Shown piece after piece: positions 7,890 through 16,545 of a stretch of 64,000 nt of DNA (the stretch's first letter is position 1; the number at the start of each line of letters is the position of its first letter). The DNA is from Polynucleobacter sp. MWH-Aus1W21. GTDB taxonomy: Bacteria; Pseudomonadota; Gammaproteobacteria; Burkholderiales; Burkholderiaceae. The notes beneath the pieces are model-generated. The model searched no databases and was not told the origin of the DNA. It worked only from the letters and a program-made list of their open reading frames with translations. The position numbers and the translations under genes were made by a program. The stretch is from NCBI RefSeq assembly GCF_018687275.1, contig NZ_CP061287.1:62001-126000 (forward strand), read 5' to 3'.

Positions 7890-8513
7890 GTGGCACGTTA
7901 CTTAGGGCCTAAGGCCAAATTAGCACGTCGGGAAGGTACCGACTTATTTTTAAAGAGCGCACGTCGCGCCCTGTCAGACAAGTGCAAGTTAGATACTAAG
8001 CCTGGTCAACATGGCCGTACATCTGGCTCAAGAACATCTGATTACGGTAATCAATTGCGTGAAAAGCAAAAGGTTAAGCGTATCTATGGCGTATTAGAGC
8101 GTCAATTCCGTCGTTACTTCGCTGAAGCTGAGCGTCGTAAGGGCAATACTGGTGAAACATTGCTCCAGTTGCTTGAGTCACGTTTAGACAACGTGGTTTA
8201 TCGCATGGGCTTTGGTTCAACACGCGCTGAGGCACGTCAGTTGGTTTCTCATTGCGCAATTTTGCTCAATGGTAGCCCTGTAAATATTCCATCTATTCAG
8301 GTTAAGCCTGGTGATGTAGTTGCGATTCGTGAAAAAGCGAAGAAGCAAGCGCGTATTACGGAATCACTCAATTTGGTTGGACAAATGGCAGCTGTTACTT
8401 GGGTTTCAGTTGACGCAGCCAAACTCGAGGGAACATTTAAGCAAGTGCCTGACCGCGAAGATATTAGCGGTGAAATTAATGAAAGTTTGATCGTCGAATT
8501 GTATTCACGCTAA
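7890..8513 (+). CDS. rpsD: 30S ribosomal protein S4
   Basis: S4 is a primary 16S rRNA-binding assembly protein. It is 207 residues and starts with GTG at 7890 behind AAAGGAAA. The N-terminus MARYLGPKAKLARREGTDL and the S4 RNA-binding domain (LESRLDNVVYRMGFGSTRAEARQLVSH) are clear. The N-terminal zinc ligands of some S4 proteins are absent. In many bacteria S4 autoregulates this operon; a structured leader lies directly upstream. Confidence 0.98.
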   Translation: MARYLGPKAKLARREGTDLFLKSARRALSDKCKLDTKPGQHGRTSGSRTSDYGNQLREKQKVKRIYGVLERQFRRYFAEAERRKGNTGETLLQLLESRLDNVVYRMGFGSTRAEARQLVSHCAILLNGSPVNIPSIQVKPGDVVAIREKAKKQARITESLNLVGQMAAVTWVSVDAAKLEGTFKQVPDREDISGEINESLIVELYSR

Positions 8514-8536
8514 TTAGGCACTCTCAAGGAAAAAAT

Positions 8537-9517
8537 ATGCAAACAAATTTGCTCAAGCCAAAGATTATTTCTGTTGAAGCGCTTACCGCCAACCAAGCTA
8601 AGGTTGTTATGGAGCCGTTCGAGCGTGGCTATGGCCACACACTCGGAAATGCATTACGTCGTGTACTTTTGTCCTCGATGGTTGGTTATGCGCCAACTGA
8701 AGTAGCTATTGCTGGTGTTGTTCATGAGTACTCCACATTGGATGGAGTTCAAGAGGACGTAGTAAACCTCTTGTTGAACCTCAAAGGTATCGTATTTAAG
8801 TTGCAGTCACGTGATGAAGTTACTATCAATTTGCGTAAAGAAGGCCCTGGCGTTGTTACAGCAAAAGATATCGATTTGCCACATGATGTAGAAATCATGA
8901 ACCCTGATCATGTGATCGCTCACTTGTCAGCTGGTGGTAAGTTGGACATGCAGATCAAGGTTGAAAAAGGCCGTGGTTATGTTCCAGGTAACGTACGTCA
9001 GTACAGCGACGAAGCAACTAAGATTATTGGCCGCATTGTGTTGGATGCTTCATTCAGCCCAGTAAGCCGTGTTAGCTATGCTGTTGAGTCTGCTCGTGTT
9101 GAGCAACGTACCGACCTCGATCGTCTCGTAATGACTATCGAAACTAACGGCGTGTTATCTCCTGAAGAAGCAATTCGTCAAGCAGCTAGCATCTTGGTTG
9201 ATCAATTAGTTGTATTCGCGGCCCTCGAAAGCAGCGAAGTTTCTGGTGATTTAGCACCAAGCCGCTCATCAATGGTTGATCCAATGTTGATGCGTCCGGT
9301 TGATGATCTCGAGTTGACAGTTCGCTCTGCAAACTGCTTGAAGGCTGAGAACATTTACTACATCGGTGACTTGATTCAACGTACAGAGAATGAATTGTTG
9401 AAGACGCCTAATCTAGGTCGCAAATCTTTGAATGAAATTAAAGATGTTTTAGCGGCTCGTGGCTTAAGTCTTGGCATGAAACTCGAAAGCTGGCCTCCAG
9501 CTAACCTCGAGAAATAA
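8537..9517 (+). CDS. rpoA: RNA polymerase subunit alpha
   Basis: The alpha subunit dimerises to start polymerase assembly and contacts UP elements and activators through its C-terminal domain. The 326-residue protein has the N-terminal dimerisation domain (GYGHTLGNALRRVLLSSM, then GRGYVPGN) and a C-terminal domain with paired helix-hairpin-helix segments (RSANCLKAENIYYIGDL, TPNLGRKSLNEIKDVL). The conserved arginine of the DNA-contacting motif is present in VRSANCLK. The position between rpsD and rplQ is standard. Confidence 0.99.
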   Translation: MQTNLLKPKIISVEALTANQAKVVMEPFERGYGHTLGNALRRVLLSSMVGYAPTEVAIAGVVHEYSTLDGVQEDVVNLLLNLKGIVFKLQSRDEVTINLRKEGPGVVTAKDIDLPHDVEIMNPDHVIAHLSAGGKLDMQIKVEKGRGYVPGNVRQYSDEATKIIGRIVLDASFSPVSRVSYAVESARVEQRTDLDRLVMTIETNGVLSPEEAIRQAASILVDQLVVFAALESSEVSGDLAPSRSSMVDPMLMRPVDDLELTVRSANCLKAENIYYIGDLIQRTENELLKTPNLGRKSLNEIKDVLAARGLSLGMKLESWPPANLEK

Positions 9518-9533
9518 TTAGAAAGGAAGCATC

Positions 9534-9929
9534 ATGCGTCACGGAAACGGCTTACGCAAACTAAACAGAACATCATCACATCGCCTAGCGATGCTGCGCA
9601 ACATGTCCAATTCACTTTTGGAGCACGAAGTCATTAAAACGACTTTGCCAAAAGCTAAAGAATTGCGCATGGTTGTTGAGCCTTTGATTACCTTGGGTAA
9701 AAAAGACAACTTGGCAAACCGTCGCTTAGCATTTAATCGCACACGTGATCGCGATATCGTTGCCAAGCTCTTTACAGAACTCGGTCCACGTTATGCAACA
9801 CGTCCAGGTGGCTACCTTCGCATTTTGAAGTTTGGCTTCCGTCATGGTGATAATGCACCAATGGCTTTAGTTGAGCTGGTGGATCGCCCAGAAGTTGATG
9901 AAACAGCAGTAGTAGCTGAAGAGGCTTAA
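9534..9929 (+). CDS. rplQ: 50S ribosomal protein L17
   Basis: L17 lies at the bottom of the 50S subunit near the exit tunnel. It has 131 residues and starts MRHGNGLRKLNRTSSHR, diagnostic of the family, with a GYLRILKFGFRHGDNAPMA core. A short acidic C-terminal tail is common in betaproteobacteria. It is the last gene of the ribosomal cluster and is followed by a strong terminator. Confidence 0.98.
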   Translation: MRHGNGLRKLNRTSSHRLAMLRNMSNSLLEHEVIKTTLPKAKELRMVVEPLITLGKKDNLANRRLAFNRTRDRDIVAKLFTELGPRYATRPGGYLRILKFGFRHGDNAPMALVELVDRPEVDETAVVAEEA

Positions 9930-9945
9930 GTCTCGCGGTTACAGT

Positions 9946-9973
9946 AAAAAGCCAGGCTTCGGTCTGGCTTTTT
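9946..9973 (+). terminator. Rho-independent terminator of the alpha operon
   Basis: A GCCAGGC stem (9951-9957) pairs with GTCTGGC-like bases (9962-9968) around a UUCG tetraloop (9958-9961), with one G-U pair. A-tract bases 9946-9950 extend the stem into the T-tract after 9969. This is a textbook strong terminator and ends the ribosomal cluster. Confidence 0.92.
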
Positions 9974-9998
9974 TCTTTTATCAGGTTATAAATACAGA

Positions 9999-10349
9999 AT
10001 GTCTGAAAACCTCCCAGTCAATTCCAGCAAGCTTTTAGTGCTGCTTACTAGCCTTCCTAATATGGAGGCCGCCAAAGGCTTGGCAAGGTCCTTGGTGGAT
10101 CAGAATTTAGCCGCTTGCGTGCAAATCATTGAAGGAGTTCACTCAATTTATCGTTGGGAGGGCAAGGTTTGTGAAGAACGCGAAGCATTGCTTTCAGCGA
10201 AGACAACTCAAGCAAAGTGGCTTGAGTTGTCCGCCTTTATTAAAAATACACATCCATACGCTCTTCCCGAGATATTAGCCTTTTCTCCTGAGCAATATGA
10301 AGAGCAGTACGGGAAGTGGGTAGAGTCTGAGGTAAATTCAAAGTCATGA
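9999..10349 (+). CDS. cutA: CutA-type divalent-cation tolerance protein
   Basis: Small trimeric ferredoxin-like protein, 116 residues, named from an E. coli copper-tolerance locus; its exact role remains unclear. Family segments visible are LLTSLPNMEAAKGLARSLV, NLAACVQII, SIYRWEGKV and the HPYALPEI motif. Its stop overlaps the dsbD start (ATGA at 10346), so the two are translationally coupled. The cutA-dsbD pair is also found in other proteobacteria. Confidence 0.93.
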   Translation: MSENLPVNSSKLLVLLTSLPNMEAAKGLARSLVDQNLAACVQIIEGVHSIYRWEGKVCEEREALLSAKTTQAKWLELSAFIKNTHPYALPEILAFSPEQYEEQYGKWVESEVNSKS

Positions 10350-12025
10350 AATTACATTCTTTCTTAGCCAGAATTTTTGCGCTCTTGCTGCTTTTCTCTG
10401 CGCAAGTATTTGCTGCAAAAGAATTCTTGCCCCCAGAAAAAGCATTTCGAGTAGAGGCAACTTGGCTAGAAAATTCCAATCAAATTGAACTAGAATTTTT
10501 ACCTGCCAAAGGCTATTACATATATCAAGAGTCTCTTAAATTTCAGGCGGGTTCACAGGCTGGGAAGCTAGGTAATATAAGACCTTCACTGCCGCTAAGC
10601 ATAGAAAAATTTGATGAAACTTTTCAGAAAAAACTGCAGGTATACAAAGATCCATTTTTGGTTTTCCTTGATCTTAAGACTGTAGCTGGACAGCCTGTTC
10701 ATTTGGATGTCACCCTTCAAGGTTGTGCTGAGGCTGGCATTTGCTATCCACCCATGACTCTTAAATTTTTACTTGCTGCCCCGGGTGTGAAGGCCGCCCC
10801 AATTCCAGATGTTGTAATAGATGGAGTATCTCAACTTAATACTCAGACGAAAAGTGAATTTAGTTTGGCGGATCTATGGCGTGAGCGTGATGACGTTAAT
10901 GCCATCAGCCGCTTTTTAGAAAGCACCTCAACCGCGTATTTATTTCTAGCGTTCTTTGTATTGGGTCTGGCATTGGCATTTACGCCTTGCGTACTTCCCA
11001 TGTTGCCGATCTTGTCGAGCGTTATCTTCGGTACCCAGGGTGGGAAAGCTATTTCTAAAGGCCGTGCGAGCGTTCTAGCGTTAGCTTATGTCTTGGGAAT
11101 GGCCTTGGTATACGCCTTGGCTGGTGTACTCATGGCGGCCTTGGGGGGCAGCGTACAACGCGCCCTGCAAAGTCCCTTTGCGCTCGCCACTTTTGCTTTA
11201 TTACTATTGGCCCTATCTGGCAGTCTTTTTGGCTTATATGACCTACGCCTGCCCCAATCGTTGCATCAGCATGTTGATAGGTTAGCAGGGCGCCAAAAGG
11301 GCGGTAGCGTATTTGGTGCCTTTGCTTTGGGCGGTATTTCTACTCTAGTAGCCAGCCCGTGCATTACAGCGCCGTTAGCGGGTGTTTTGGCCTTTATTGC
11401 GCAAACTGGTTCTATGAGTTTGGGTGCTGGAATCCTCTTTGTGATGGCGTTAGGAATGGGTCTGCCGCTACTATTCATTGCTGTTGAGGCTCGCATCTTG
11501 ATTCCTTCTACCGGAATCTGGATGGTGTGGTTACAGCGAACTTTGGGTGTTTTACTGGTTGCTACTGCAGCTTGGATTGCATCACCATTGCTGCAAAATA
11601 ATGACGTTGCGGGAAGCGCGAAAACAGTCAACGGTCAAAGCGTTCATCAGGTGGGAGACTTGGCTTTTGTGGTGATTCAGTCACCCGCACAGCTTGATGC
11701 TCAATTAAGTAAAGCCAAAGAGGAAAAGAAATTAGTTCTTCTCGATTTTTATGCAGATTGGTGTATCAGCTGCAAAGAAATGGAAGTGAATACTTTTGCA
11801 AATCCAGAGGTTAGTAAGGAGCTCAAGCAGTTTGTTTTATTACAAGCGGACGTAACTGCAAATAGCCTTGAAAACCAGGCATTACTTAAGCGCTTTGGAT
11901 TGTTTGGTCCGCCAGGCATTTTGATCTTTGATCAAAATTCTCAAGAGCAAAAAGATCAACGTGTCATTGGTTATATGCCACCACAGCGGTTTCTTGATCG
12001 ATTAAGAAACGCATTGAAAAACTAA
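10346..12025 (+). CDS. dsbD: Thiol:disulfide interchange protein DsbD
   Basis: DsbD carries electrons from cytoplasmic thioredoxin across the inner membrane to periplasmic oxidised proteins, including the cytochrome c maturation pathway. The 559 residues contain a signal peptide (1-23), an N-terminal periplasmic domain with the cysteine pair C127/C133 (GCAEAGICYPP), about eight membrane helices with C215 (FTPCVLPML) and C339 (ASPCITAP), and a C-terminal thioredoxin domain with C473-x-x-C476 (DWCISC). All six cysteines needed for the relay are present. It overlaps cutA by 4 bp and converges with hemB. Cytochromes c encoded in this window (13844 and 58321) would depend on such a pathway. Confidence 0.97.
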   Translation: MKLHSFLARIFALLLLFSAQVFAAKEFLPPEKAFRVEATWLENSNQIELEFLPAKGYYIYQESLKFQAGSQAGKLGNIRPSLPLSIEKFDETFQKKLQVYKDPFLVFLDLKTVAGQPVHLDVTLQGCAEAGICYPPMTLKFLLAAPGVKAAPIPDVVIDGVSQLNTQTKSEFSLADLWRERDDVNAISRFLESTSTAYLFLAFFVLGLALAFTPCVLPMLPILSSVIFGTQGGKAISKGRASVLALAYVLGMALVYALAGVLMAALGGSVQRALQSPFALATFALLLLALSGSLFGLYDLRLPQSLHQHVDRLAGRQKGGSVFGAFALGGISTLVASPCITAPLAGVLAFIAQTGSMSLGAGILFVMALGMGLPLLFIAVEARILIPSTGIWMVWLQRTLGVLLVATAAWIASPLLQNNDVAGSAKTVNGQSVHQVGDLAFVVIQSPAQLDAQLSKAKEEKKLVLLDFYADWCISCKEMEVNTFANPEVSKELKQFVLLQADVTANSLENQALLKRFGLFGPPGILIFDQNSQEQKDQRVIGYMPPQRFLDRLRNALKN

Positions 12026-12057
12026 AGCAGCTATACAGCAACCGAATAACGATTTAA

Positions 12058-13080
12058 TTATTTGTTGGCTGCTTTAATTAGTCGCGCCGCTTCAAGTGCA
12101 AAGTAAGTCAGCACGCCGTCTGCGCCAGCACGTTTAAATGCAAGTAGTGATTCCATCATTACGGCATCATGATCTAGCCAGCCATTTTGTGCAGCGGCTT
12201 TGAGCATGGCATATTCGCCACTCACTTGATAGGCATAGGTCGGATAATCAAATTCTTCCCTTACGCGACGAACAATATCCAAATAGGGCATACCAGGTTT
12301 GACCATTACCATATCAGCACCTTCGCTAATATCGAGGGCAACCTCCCGCAAAGCCTCGTCACCATTGCCACAATCCATTTGGTAGGTTTTTTTATCGGCC
12401 TTACCAAGGTTCTTTGCGGAGCCTACGGCATCTCTAAATGGACCATAAAACGCTGAGGCATATTTAGCGGAATACGCCATGATGCGAGTGTGAATTAATT
12501 TTTTTTGTTCGAGAGCTTCACGAATTTTCCCAATGCGACCATCCATCATGTCTGATGGTGCAACAATATCAACACCCGCTTCAGCCTGTGCAACTGCTTG
12601 CTGTACCAGGATGGCAGTAGTCTCATCATTGAGAATGCGACTTTGTTCATCGAGTACACCATCTTGACCATGGCTTGTATATGGATCAAGCGCAACATCA
12701 GTCATGATGCCTAAATTTGGGAAACGTTTTTTGAGTTCACGAACGGCGGTAGGGATAAGCCCCTTTGGATTGAAGGCTTCCTTACCATCAGGTGTCTTTA
12801 GCGCTGCATCAATAACCGGAAAGAGAGCAAGCACTGGAATGCCTAAACCAACACACTCTTGTGCAATGGGAAAAAGTAAATCTAAAGAGAGGCGATTCAC
12901 GCCCGGCATGGATGCAACAGCTTCAGATTTACCCTGACCTTCAAGCAAAAACACTGGGTAGATCAAATCATTGGTAGAGACGCTGCTCTCTTGCATGAGG
13001 CGGCGCGACCAATCATCACGACGCATACGACGAGGGCGATGCCCAGGAAAATTTAGCAATGAATTAGCTGGTGATTTCAT
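12058..13080 (-). CDS. hemB: Delta-aminolevulinic acid dehydratase (porphobilinogen synthase)
   Basis: Condenses two 5-aminolevulinate molecules to porphobilinogen in haem synthesis, in the cytoplasm. The active-site lysines are seen in YSAKYAS and VMVKPGMPY. The metal region reads DPYTSHGQDG, so the cysteine-rich zinc site of animal and E. coli enzymes is absent and the enzyme is probably magnesium-dependent. The open frame extends upstream to 13194, but the ATG at 13080 gives the usual 340 residues starting MKSPANSLL. This overlaps the end of engB by 17 bp, indicating coupled translation. Confidence 0.96.
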   Translation of the reverse strand: MKSPANSLLNFPGHRPRRMRRDDWSRRLMQESSVSTNDLIYPVFLLEGQGKSEAVASMPGVNRLSLDLLFPIAQECVGLGIPVLALFPVIDAALKTPDGKEAFNPKGLIPTAVRELKKRFPNLGIMTDVALDPYTSHGQDGVLDEQSRILNDETTAILVQQAVAQAEAGVDIVAPSDMMDGRIGKIREALEQKKLIHTRIMAYSAKYASAFYGPFRDAVGSAKNLGKADKKTYQMDCGNGDEALREVALDISEGADMVMVKPGMPYLDIVRRVREEFDYPTYAYQVSGEYAMLKAAAQNGWLDHDAVMMESLLAFKRAGADGVLTYFALEAARLIKAANK

Positions 13081-13729
13081 CTTCTTTAGTCTCTGCTTCA
13101 AATAACCATTTAATAACAATATTGTCGGCTTCTTCAAGGCCAATACGTTTGGTGCTTGAAAATAATTGTGCCGTAAGTTGCTTAGACTCACCATTGCCGT
13201 CTACCAAAGCGGGGTCGTATTGTTGCAATTGTTTGCGAACAGCCTCTAGCGCATGCTTGCACTCACTTTTGTTGAGTTTGTCGCATTTACTTAGCAAAAC
13301 ATGAATTGGCTTGCCGGTAGGAACAAACCACTCAATCATTTGTTCATCCAGGTCGGTAATGCCACGCCTGGAGTCCACAATCAGAACCATACCCACTAGT
13401 TGTTCCCGTTCCTGCAAATAGTCGCTTAAGAGGGCATTCCAGTGGTATTTGGTCTCATGGTTGACGGCTGCGTAGCCATAGCCTGGCAAGTCCACTAAAT
13501 ACGCCAGGAGGTCGTCTTTAGCAAAAAGGCCAAAATAGTTGATATGTTGGGTGCGCCCTGGAGTTTTACTGGCAAAAGCCAGTCTTTTTTGGTTGCAAAG
13601 GACGTTTATGGCGCTAGATTTCCCTGCATTTGAGCGTCCGGCAAAAGCCACCTCACGCAGGGGTGTAGCAGGCAGGCAATGGGTGTCATTGACTGTGGTG
13701 GCGAATCGGGCTTGAAAGAGTTTAGACAT
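13064..13729 (-). CDS. engB: Ribosome biogenesis GTPase EngB (YihA/YsxC)
   Basis: TRAFAC-class small GTPase needed for 50S subunit assembly in other bacteria. The 221-residue protein has the G1 loop GRSNAGKSS (31-39), the G3 motif DLPGYG (80-85) and a G4-like SKCD (147-150) where the family usually has TKAD or TKCD. SSTKRIG near the C-terminus fits G5. It is transcribed with hemB, which begins inside its last codons, and diverges from the cytochrome gene at 13844. Confidence 0.95.
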   Translation of the reverse strand: MSKLFQARFATTVNDTHCLPATPLREVAFAGRSNAGKSSAINVLCNQKRLAFASKTPGRTQHINYFGLFAKDDLLAYLVDLPGYGYAAVNHETKYHWNALLSDYLQEREQLVGMVLIVDSRRGITDLDEQMIEWFVPTGKPIHVLLSKCDKLNKSECKHALEAVRKQLQQYDPALVDGNGESKQLTAQLFSSTKRIGLEEADNIVIKWLFEAETKEDEITS

Positions 13730-13843
13730 GTCCAGAAGCTATTGTAAAATCACGCAAAATCATGAAATATCTCATGGTGTTGGGTAAAAAGTTGTAAATG
13801 CAGGGCCCAAACACTTTTAGGAATTTTTGCCAAGGTAAACATA

Positions 13844-14560
13844 ATGCGTCAAACCTCTCAAATCTCCAAATTAACTAGCTTACGTGCTGGTTTTGCGGCT
13901 TTCTCTATTTTCGCCTTGATTGGCTTTTCTAGCACGGTTTTTGCTGCCGACGCAGCTCCTGCTGCAGAAGCTAAGGCTGCTGTTCCAAGCAAGCCTAAGG
14001 TCGATGCGGCAGCTGGCGAAGCTCTGTACTCTAATGGCGATCCTTCACGCGGTGTAACAGCTTGCCTAACTTGCCACGGACCTAAAGGTCAAAGTGCTGT
14101 TGGTACATGGCCTAAGTTGTCTGCCCAACATGCAGCTTATACAGCTAAGCAGTTGAAGAACTTTAAAGAAGGCACTCGCGCCAATCCTGTGATGATGGGT
14201 ATGGCGGCAACATTGACAGAACAAGATATGCAAAACATCGGAGCTTATTTGGCTAAGCAGCCACTTTCACAAGGTGTTGCGCAAAATAAGAACACTATTG
14301 AATTAGGTCAAAGCATCTATCGTGGGGGCATTGCGGCAAAAGGTGTGCCAGCCTGTGCAGCTTGCCATAGCCCAACTGGCGCCGGTATTCCTGCTCAATA
14401 TCCACTCTTAGGTGGTCAATGGGCTGATTACACAAACGCACAATTGCTCGCGTTCCGTGAGGGTGTTCGTAAAAATAGCAGCCAGATGACTACGATTGCT
14501 ACCAAGCTTTCTGATCAAGAAATGAAGGCAGTTTCTGATTACATCGCTGGTTTGCATTAA
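13844..14560 (+). CDS. Periplasmic diheme cytochrome c (c4 type)
   Basis: Two haem-attachment sites are visible, CLTCH (74-78) and CAACH (171-175), each in a repeated domain of about 90 residues, the architecture of cytochrome c4. A cleavable signal ends at VFA-AD (about 35). A lysine/alanine/proline-rich linker of about 25 residues precedes the first domain. Methionines after each haem site (PVMMGMA and SSQMTTIA) are likely axial ligands. Cytochrome c4 passes electrons to terminal oxidases. It diverges from engB and ends at a strong terminator. Confidence 0.9.
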   Translation: MRQTSQISKLTSLRAGFAAFSIFALIGFSSTVFAADAAPAAEAKAAVPSKPKVDAAAGEALYSNGDPSRGVTACLTCHGPKGQSAVGTWPKLSAQHAAYTAKQLKNFKEGTRANPVMMGMAATLTEQDMQNIGAYLAKQPLSQGVAQNKNTIELGQSIYRGGIAAKGVPACAACHSPTGAGIPAQYPLLGGQWADYTNAQLLAFREGVRKNSSQMTTIATKLSDQEMKAVSDYIAGLH

Positions 14561-14576
14561 GCAAATTTGTTGAAAT

Positions 14577-14605
14577 AAAAAACCCGCTCAAGTAGCGGGT
14601 TTTTT
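14577..14605. terminator. Bidirectional terminator between cytochrome c and lysA
   Basis: Arms AACCCGCT (14581-14588) and AGCGGGTT (14594-14601) enclose a 5-base loop, flanked by an A-run upstream and a T-run downstream. Both converging genes can use it. Confidence 0.88.
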
Positions 14606-14630
14606 ATTTCGTGAAACTTTTACAAAGTGT

Positions 14631-15929
14631 TTAATTTGGCAATACAGTTTCTGAAGCAAACAAGTCAGTAGTTTTTTCACGCGCGCGAATGACATACGCA
14701 TTCTTGCCATCCACCATAATCTCTGCAGGTTTAGGTCGCGTGTTGTAGTTTGATGCCATCACAAATCCATAAGCACCGGCAGACAAAATTGCAAGAAGAT
14801 CACCTTCTTCTACCGCAAGGTGACGATCTCTCCCTAACCAGTCGCCAGACTCACAAACTGGGCCAACAATGTCATAAGTCAAAGCCGTTGCTGTTTTCTT
14901 TTGGACGGGCACAATCCCGTGATGTGCTTCATATAAGGCTGGACGCATCAATTCTGTCATTGCGGCATCCACAATACAAAAGTTCTTTTCGGTGCCTGGC
15001 TTTAAGTATTCCACGGTGGTTAGTAGAACGCCAGCATTGCCAACTAATGATCTGCCTGGCTCAAGGACAACATCTAGATGGCCAAAACCACGTTCAGCTA
15101 CTCGATTTAACAAGGTGTTCGTAAATTCAGTGATATCTGGGGGAGTTTCATCGCTGTAAGAAATTCCGAGGCCACCACCAAGATCTAAATGGTGAATAAC
15201 AATGCCCTCTTTTTTCAGTTGAGCTACAAGATCCAATACTTTATCGAGCGCATCTAGGTAAGGAGCGGTGGTGGTGATTTGTGAGCCAATGTGGCAATCA
15301 ATGCCAACCACATCTATTTGTGAAAGTTGGGCAGCTTCACGATAAGTTTTTAAAACCTCGTGATAGGCGATGCCAAATTTATTGCCTTTCAATCCGGTGG
15401 AAATATAAGGATGAGTTTGTGCATCCACATCCGGATTTACACGCAAAGAAATTGGGGCGCGCAGATTCAGCTCTGTAGCAACTTTGTTGATCTTGTGTAG
15501 TTCTGCAATGGATTCAACATTGATGCATTTGACGCCAGCCTTGAGAGCTGCACCGATTTCAGATGCGGATTTACCAACGCCAGCAAATACCAAACTTTTC
15601 GGCTCTGCGCCAATAGCTAATGCGCGAGCTAATTCACCGCCGCTAACCAAGTCAAATCCAGAGCCTAGTTTTTTAAAGCAATCAAGTACTGCTAAATTAC
15701 TGTTGGCTTTCATGGCATAGTGAACACGTGCACGACGCTTGCCATTGCCATCAATGCATGCTTTATCGTACGCCTGATAGGCTTCAGTCAATGCCTTTTT
15801 ACTGTAGACATAGAGCGGAGTTCCAAACTCTTTCGCTAAATCTGCGAGCGGAATTTCTTCGGCATACCAACTGTCATTTCTTTCGGTAAAACCAGATAGC
15901 TGAGGGATTGGGAGTGCTTTACTTGTCAT
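14631..15929 (-). CDS. lysA: Diaminopimelate decarboxylase
   Basis: Fold-III PLP enzyme that converts meso-diaminopimelate to L-lysine, the last lysine step. The 432-residue protein has the PLP lysine at K74 (YAMKANSN), the cofactor phosphate-binding loop (HLDLGGGLGI) and the active-site CESGDWLG segment. Its start overlaps the stop of the lipoprotein gene lptM by one base (15929), so they form a unit. The lptM-lysA pair divergent from cyaY is common in proteobacteria. Confidence 0.97.
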   Translation of the reverse strand: MTSKALPIPQLSGFTERNDSWYAEEIPLADLAKEFGTPLYVYSKKALTEAYQAYDKACIDGNGKRRARVHYAMKANSNLAVLDCFKKLGSGFDLVSGGELARALAIGAEPKSLVFAGVGKSASEIGAALKAGVKCINVESIAELHKINKVATELNLRAPISLRVNPDVDAQTHPYISTGLKGNKFGIAYHEVLKTYREAAQLSQIDVVGIDCHIGSQITTTAPYLDALDKVLDLVAQLKKEGIVIHHLDLGGGLGISYSDETPPDITEFTNTLLNRVAERGFGHLDVVLEPGRSLVGNAGVLLTTVEYLKPGTEKNFCIVDAAMTELMRPALYEAHHGIVPVQKKTATALTYDIVGPVCESGDWLGRDRHLAVEEGDLLAILSAGAYGFVMASNYNTRPKPAEIMVDGKNAYVIRAREKTTDLFASETVLPN

Positions 15930-16120
15930 TACTTGGCCGTTGAAGAATTGCTTGGGCTGGCAGGCGTTTGGGGAGGGTAGAGCTTGCCTTTAGGTTCTGG
16001 TTCCGTCGGGGCAGGTGGAACTGGAGGCACATTTGGCAAATATAGCGGCCCTCTTACCCCACACCCAACAAGGGATAATAAAAGGCTAAGGCAGAAGGTT
16101 CTATTAAGAATCGCTATCAT
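15929..16120 (-). CDS. lptM: Small outer-membrane lipoprotein LptM (YifL-like)
   Basis: A 63-residue protein with a short signal peptide and lipobox LVGC followed by GVRGPLYLP, the diagnostic stretch of LptM/YifL. In E. coli LptM helps the LPS transporter LptD-LptE mature by promoting correct disulfides. The rest is proline-rich and likely disordered. It lies directly before lysA. Its start is 2 bp from the first ATG of the opposite cyaY frame, so the promoters overlap. Confidence 0.88.
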   Translation of the reverse strand: MIAILNRTFCLSLLLSLVGCGVRGPLYLPNVPPVPPAPTEPEPKGKLYPPQTPASPSNSSTAK

Positions 16121-16167
16121 GAATGTCTCTAAAACGAATGATTGAATATAGCATGCGGGACTCCACT

Positions 16168-16545
16168 ATGAATCCAAATAATTCAGGCGCAGAAACCATT
16201 GATGACAAGCAGTTTTATCAATTGGGAAGTAATTTATTGCAATCCATAGAGGTGGCATTAGAGGCTGCTGATGACGCTCTGGATCTTGATTTGGATGTAG
16301 AGCGTCAGGGTGGCAATGTCATCAACATTCGTTTTAAGGATAAAAGCGTCATTGTGGTGAATACTCAGCCACCCTTGCATGAGATTTGGGTCGCCGCTAA
16401 GTCGGGCGGATATCACTACCGTTGGGCAGGTACAGTAGCAAAGCCCTTGTGGCTGGATACCAAAACAGGAAAAGAGCTTTTAAGTGACTTGACTGAGTTT
16501 GCAAGTGCTCAGGCAGGTCAAACTATCAAGATTGCTCTAATTTAA
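16168..16545 (+). CDS. cyaY: Frataxin-like iron-sulfur assembly protein CyaY
   Basis: CyaY binds iron and modulates IscS-driven Fe-S cluster assembly. The frataxin fold is recognisable: an acidic first helix (EVALEAADDALDLDLDVERQG), then strands with VINIRFKDKSVIVVN-like residues, and HEIWVAAKSGGYHYRW. The open frame begins at 16123, with in-frame ATGs at 16123, 16138 and 16168. I chose 16168 (MNPNNSGAET, 125 aa) because family members are about 105-125 residues; the upstream ATGs run into the lptM promoter. The 3' end overlaps the aroB stop by 4 bp. Confidence 0.92.
   Translation: MNPNNSGAETIDDKQFYQLGSNLLQSIEVALEAADDALDLDLDVERQGGNVINIRFKDKSVIVVNTQPPLHEIWVAAKSGGYHYRWAGTVAKPLWLDTKTGKELLSDLTEFASAQAGQTIKIALI

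Noticed and set aside
13081..13194. Upstream in-frame extension of hemB inside engB
   Set aside because: It would add 38 residues with no family match and overlaps EngB coding sequence; the ATG at 13080 fits homologues.
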